A DNA stretch of 64,000 bases from Siphonobacter curvatus. Lineage in GTDB: Bacteria > Bacteroidota > Bacteroidia > Cytophagales > Spirosomataceae. Of the stretch, positions 62,486 through 64,000 are shown one piece after another. The notes below the pieces were generated by a model. The model did no database searches. It saw nothing but the letters and a program-made list of their open reading frames with translations, and was not told where the DNA came from. How positions within the stretch are numbered: position 1 is the first letter of the stretch; each line of letters starts with the position of its first letter. A program made the position numbers and the translations under genes. The stretch is from assembly GCF_002943425.1 (NCBI RefSeq), contig NZ_PTRA01000001.1, forward strand, positions 3,472,001 to 3,536,000, written 5' to 3'.

Positions 62486-62652
62486 ATATCAATCGAGAGG
62501 CCGAAATGTAACCTTAGCTTTCAAAAAAAAAATTTGTCAAGCCCATAAAACATTGATTATCAGATTATTATAAACTATGATTTTTTTGAGATTTTTCATC
62601 AGCTTTCCCTAAATTTTATTAGTTTCCTGGCTGCTGTTTTTACAGTAATCAT

Positions 62653-62682
62653 AAAAAAAGGCCATTCCCCAAGGAACGGCCT
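62653..62682 (-). terminator. Terminator after rlmB
   Basis: A 10-base stem with one A-C mismatch (62659-62668 with 62673-62682), loop CCAA; on the minus strand it is followed by a T-run (bases 62658-62653). It lies 21 bases beyond the rlmB stop. Confidence 0.7.
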
Positions 62683-62703
62683 CCGAAAAAATTATTAGTT
62701 GCC

Positions 62704-63516
62704 TTATCCCAAACGCTGCCGAATAGCTTCGTAAAGCAGGATCCCGTTAGCGACAGAGACGTTAAGTGAAGCAACCCGACCACTCATCGGAATGCTTACC
62801 AGTTCGTCGGCAATACGTAACAAAATCTCGGAAATACCGTCTTCTTCCGAGCCCATAATCACAGCCGTAGGAACCGTCAGATCGACCTCATATAGAGTCT
62901 TTGAAACTTTTTCGGTACACGCTACTACCTGTATACCCGAGTTCTGTAGAAAACGGACCGTTTCGACCAGATCATTTTCCCGGCATACGGGCAAAAAGTT
63001 CAAGGCTCCCGACGACGTCTTCATCGCGTCTGAATTAATCTGAGCACCGCCTTTAGCAGGAATGACAATGGCTTGTACACCCGCACATTCAGCCGTCCGG
63101 GCAATCGCTCCGAAGTTACGAACGTCGGTTACCCGGTCCAGAATTAGAATCAAAGGCGTCTGGCCTTGCTCGAATACGTTCGCTACGACGTTCTCTAGTT
63201 TGGCGTAGTTAATCGCTGATACGAAGGCAATGACCCCTTGGTGATTTTTCCGCGTAATCTGATCCAGCTTTTGTTTGGGGACTTTCTGCGTAGGAATATT
63301 ACGCAACCGGGCAAACTCGAGCACCTCAATATTTCCCAGCTCCCGCTGAATGAGTAATTTATCAATTTCTTTTCCGGCCCGTATGGCTTCCAGTACGGGT
63401 TGTATACCAAACACAAACTCCGACTTCGACTCCGGGCGTGGCTGCCTGGGTCTGCTATAAAATGGCTTTTTTTCGCCGGGCTCACTGCCCTCTACTCGAT
63501 TTCCCCGTTTCTCCAT
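62704..63516 (-). CDS. rlmB: 23S rRNA (guanosine-2'-O-) methyltransferase RlmB
   Basis: A 270-residue SPOUT methyltransferase that modifies a guanosine of 23S rRNA with SAM. A basic disordered N-terminus (about 1-32) precedes the substrate-binding domain (FVFGIQPVLEAIRAG) and the knot motifs LDRVTDVRNFGAIARTAE (about 128), VIMGSEEDGIS (about 223) and IPMSGRVASLNVSVANGI (about 245). The start at 63516 overlaps the end of the GWxTD gene by 25 bases, so they are one transcript. Confidence 0.93.
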   Translation of the reverse strand: MEKRGNRVEGSEPGEKKPFYSRPRQPRPESKSEFVFGIQPVLEAIRAGKEIDKLLIQRELGNIEVLEFARLRNIPTQKVPKQKLDQITRKNHQGVIAFVSAINYAKLENVVANVFEQGQTPLILILDRVTDVRNFGAIARTAECAGVQAIVIPAKGGAQINSDAMKTSSGALNFLPVCRENDLVETVRFLQNSGIQVVACTEKVSKTLYEVDLTVPTAVIMGSEEDGISEILLRIADELVSIPMSGRVASLNVSVANGILLYEAIRQRLG

Positions 63517-64000
63517 GCTTCGACAGCGGGATACCAGATGGGTTGAAACTCTACGAATCGTGATAACTCGTAGTGATCATCCACAAACTGATTATTCCGT
63601 TTATTGAACGTAAAATTTATTTCTGAAAATTGTGAATTACGTTTGGTATAGACCCATACTTCGCGGTCCTTGCTACGATTGACGCGGGTGGGCGGTCCCA
63701 TAATGATGTACACCATACCCCGGTCGGTTTTCCAGCCTTCTTTATAACTGGTAAAGAGATCATTCGCCCGTTCTACGCGTCGGTAGAACGAGGAAATGGT
63801 TCGTTTGGCCGTTTGCTGATTTCCGTTAGACATCGACAACCAGTAGCGATCGAGTGAACGCTTAGGTTCACCGCCGTTTCGTAAGTCGTTAATTTCCTGA
63901 TTGGTACTCATATAAACCAGTGGACGGGCCAGTTGCTGCGGGTACGTATAGCGGGGAAAACGATCCGCTACACCCATGAGGCCAATGCCAAAGGATTCCG
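63492..64000 (-). CDS. GWxTD domain protein (5' end cut by window edge)
   Basis: Only the C-terminal part is inside the window; the frame stays open to base 64000, continuing ESFGIGLMGVADRFP at the edge. The visible GWxTD domain has SYKEGWKTDRGMVYIIMGPP, with the signature Gly-Trp-x-Thr-Asp, and RSKDREVWVYTKRNSQ. GWxTD proteins are widespread in Bacteroidota and of unknown function. It overlaps the rlmB start by 25 bases, suggesting translational coupling. Full length and signal peptide cannot be judged. Confidence 0.85.
   Translation of the reverse strand, partial: ESFGIGLMGVADRFPRYTYPQQLARPLVYMSTNQEINDLRNGGEPKRSLDRYWLSMSNGNQQTAKRTISSFYRRVERANDLFTSYKEGWKTDRGMVYIIMGPPTRVNRSKDREVWVYTKRNSQFSEINFTFNKRNNQFVDDHYELSRFVEFQPIWYPAVEAWRNGEIE

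Overview
The window is a chromosomal stretch of a Bacteroidota bacterium, most likely order Cytophagales (Spirosomataceae-like; the rank is inference from gene content and roughly 50% GC). The support is a SusC/SusD pair, a PorP/SprF protein next to a T9SS type B (CHU_C-like) substrate, a GWxTD protein, a DUF5606 protein, FecA-like receptors with CarboxypepD_reg-like N-termini, and promoters of the Bacteroidota type (-7 box TAnnTTTG, weak or no Shine-Dalgarno). I see no rRNA, tRNA, CRISPR array, integrase or intact insertion sequence.

Layout. 1-3.6 kb: TonB-dependent siderophore receptor (cut by the left edge) divergent from an AraC/PchR-type regulator, with a candidate operator between them. 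3.7-12.3 kb: GT39-like membrane glycosyltransferase, aspS, a cytochrome c-PQQ sugar dehydrogenase fusion, a ThiF/MoeB-rhodanese fusion, then DinB-like and polyprenyl diphosphate synthase genes on the minus strand. 12.4-23 kb: secreted thioredoxin-like protein, then a SusC-SusD-CRTAC1-like-vanadium haloperoxidase/PAP2 operon. 23.1-29.8 kb: cysM, DUF5606, engB, hemE, a lipoprotein, a heptose-7-phosphate kinase and two related outer-membrane barrels. 29.9-42 kb: a large propeller/HEAT/cytochrome c protein, corA, a membrane-tethered LuxR-type regulator, GNAT acetyltransferase, an Ig-like secreted protein, tpiA, a two-lobed retropepsin-PDZ protein, an outer-membrane protein and ispF. 42-49 kb: PKD/T9SS protein divergent from PorP/SprF, recR, clpS and a sodium:solute symporter. 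49-57.5 kb: a second PAP2/haloperoxidase locus, a DUF3179 membrane protein with a FecA-like receptor, and a GlgE-like maltosyltransferase with an altered active-site residue. 57.8-62.5 kb: a tiny lipoprotein and a periplasmic TPR-CHAT peptidase converging on an ECF sigma/anti-sigma pair. 62.7-64 kb: rlmB overlapping a GWxTD gene cut by the right edge.

How it works together. Most loci are housekeeping or envelope functions. Nutrient uptake is covered by the siderophore receptor, the FecA-like receptor and the SusCD operon; surface export by the T9SS pair. The most interesting accessory module is the CHAT peptidase with sigma factor, transmembrane anti-sigma-like protein and small lipoprotein, which could form a signal-proteolysis circuit (inference only).

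The most unusual non-coding pattern is a recurring A/C-rich tract (CAAAC or AAACT units) placed directly upstream of TAnnTTTG -7 boxes of aspS, the sugar dehydrogenase gene, engB and hemE. The engB and hemE copies form a near-symmetrical divergent promoter pair, and hemE appears to have almost no 5' leader. Another copy lies between convergent genes without a promoter.
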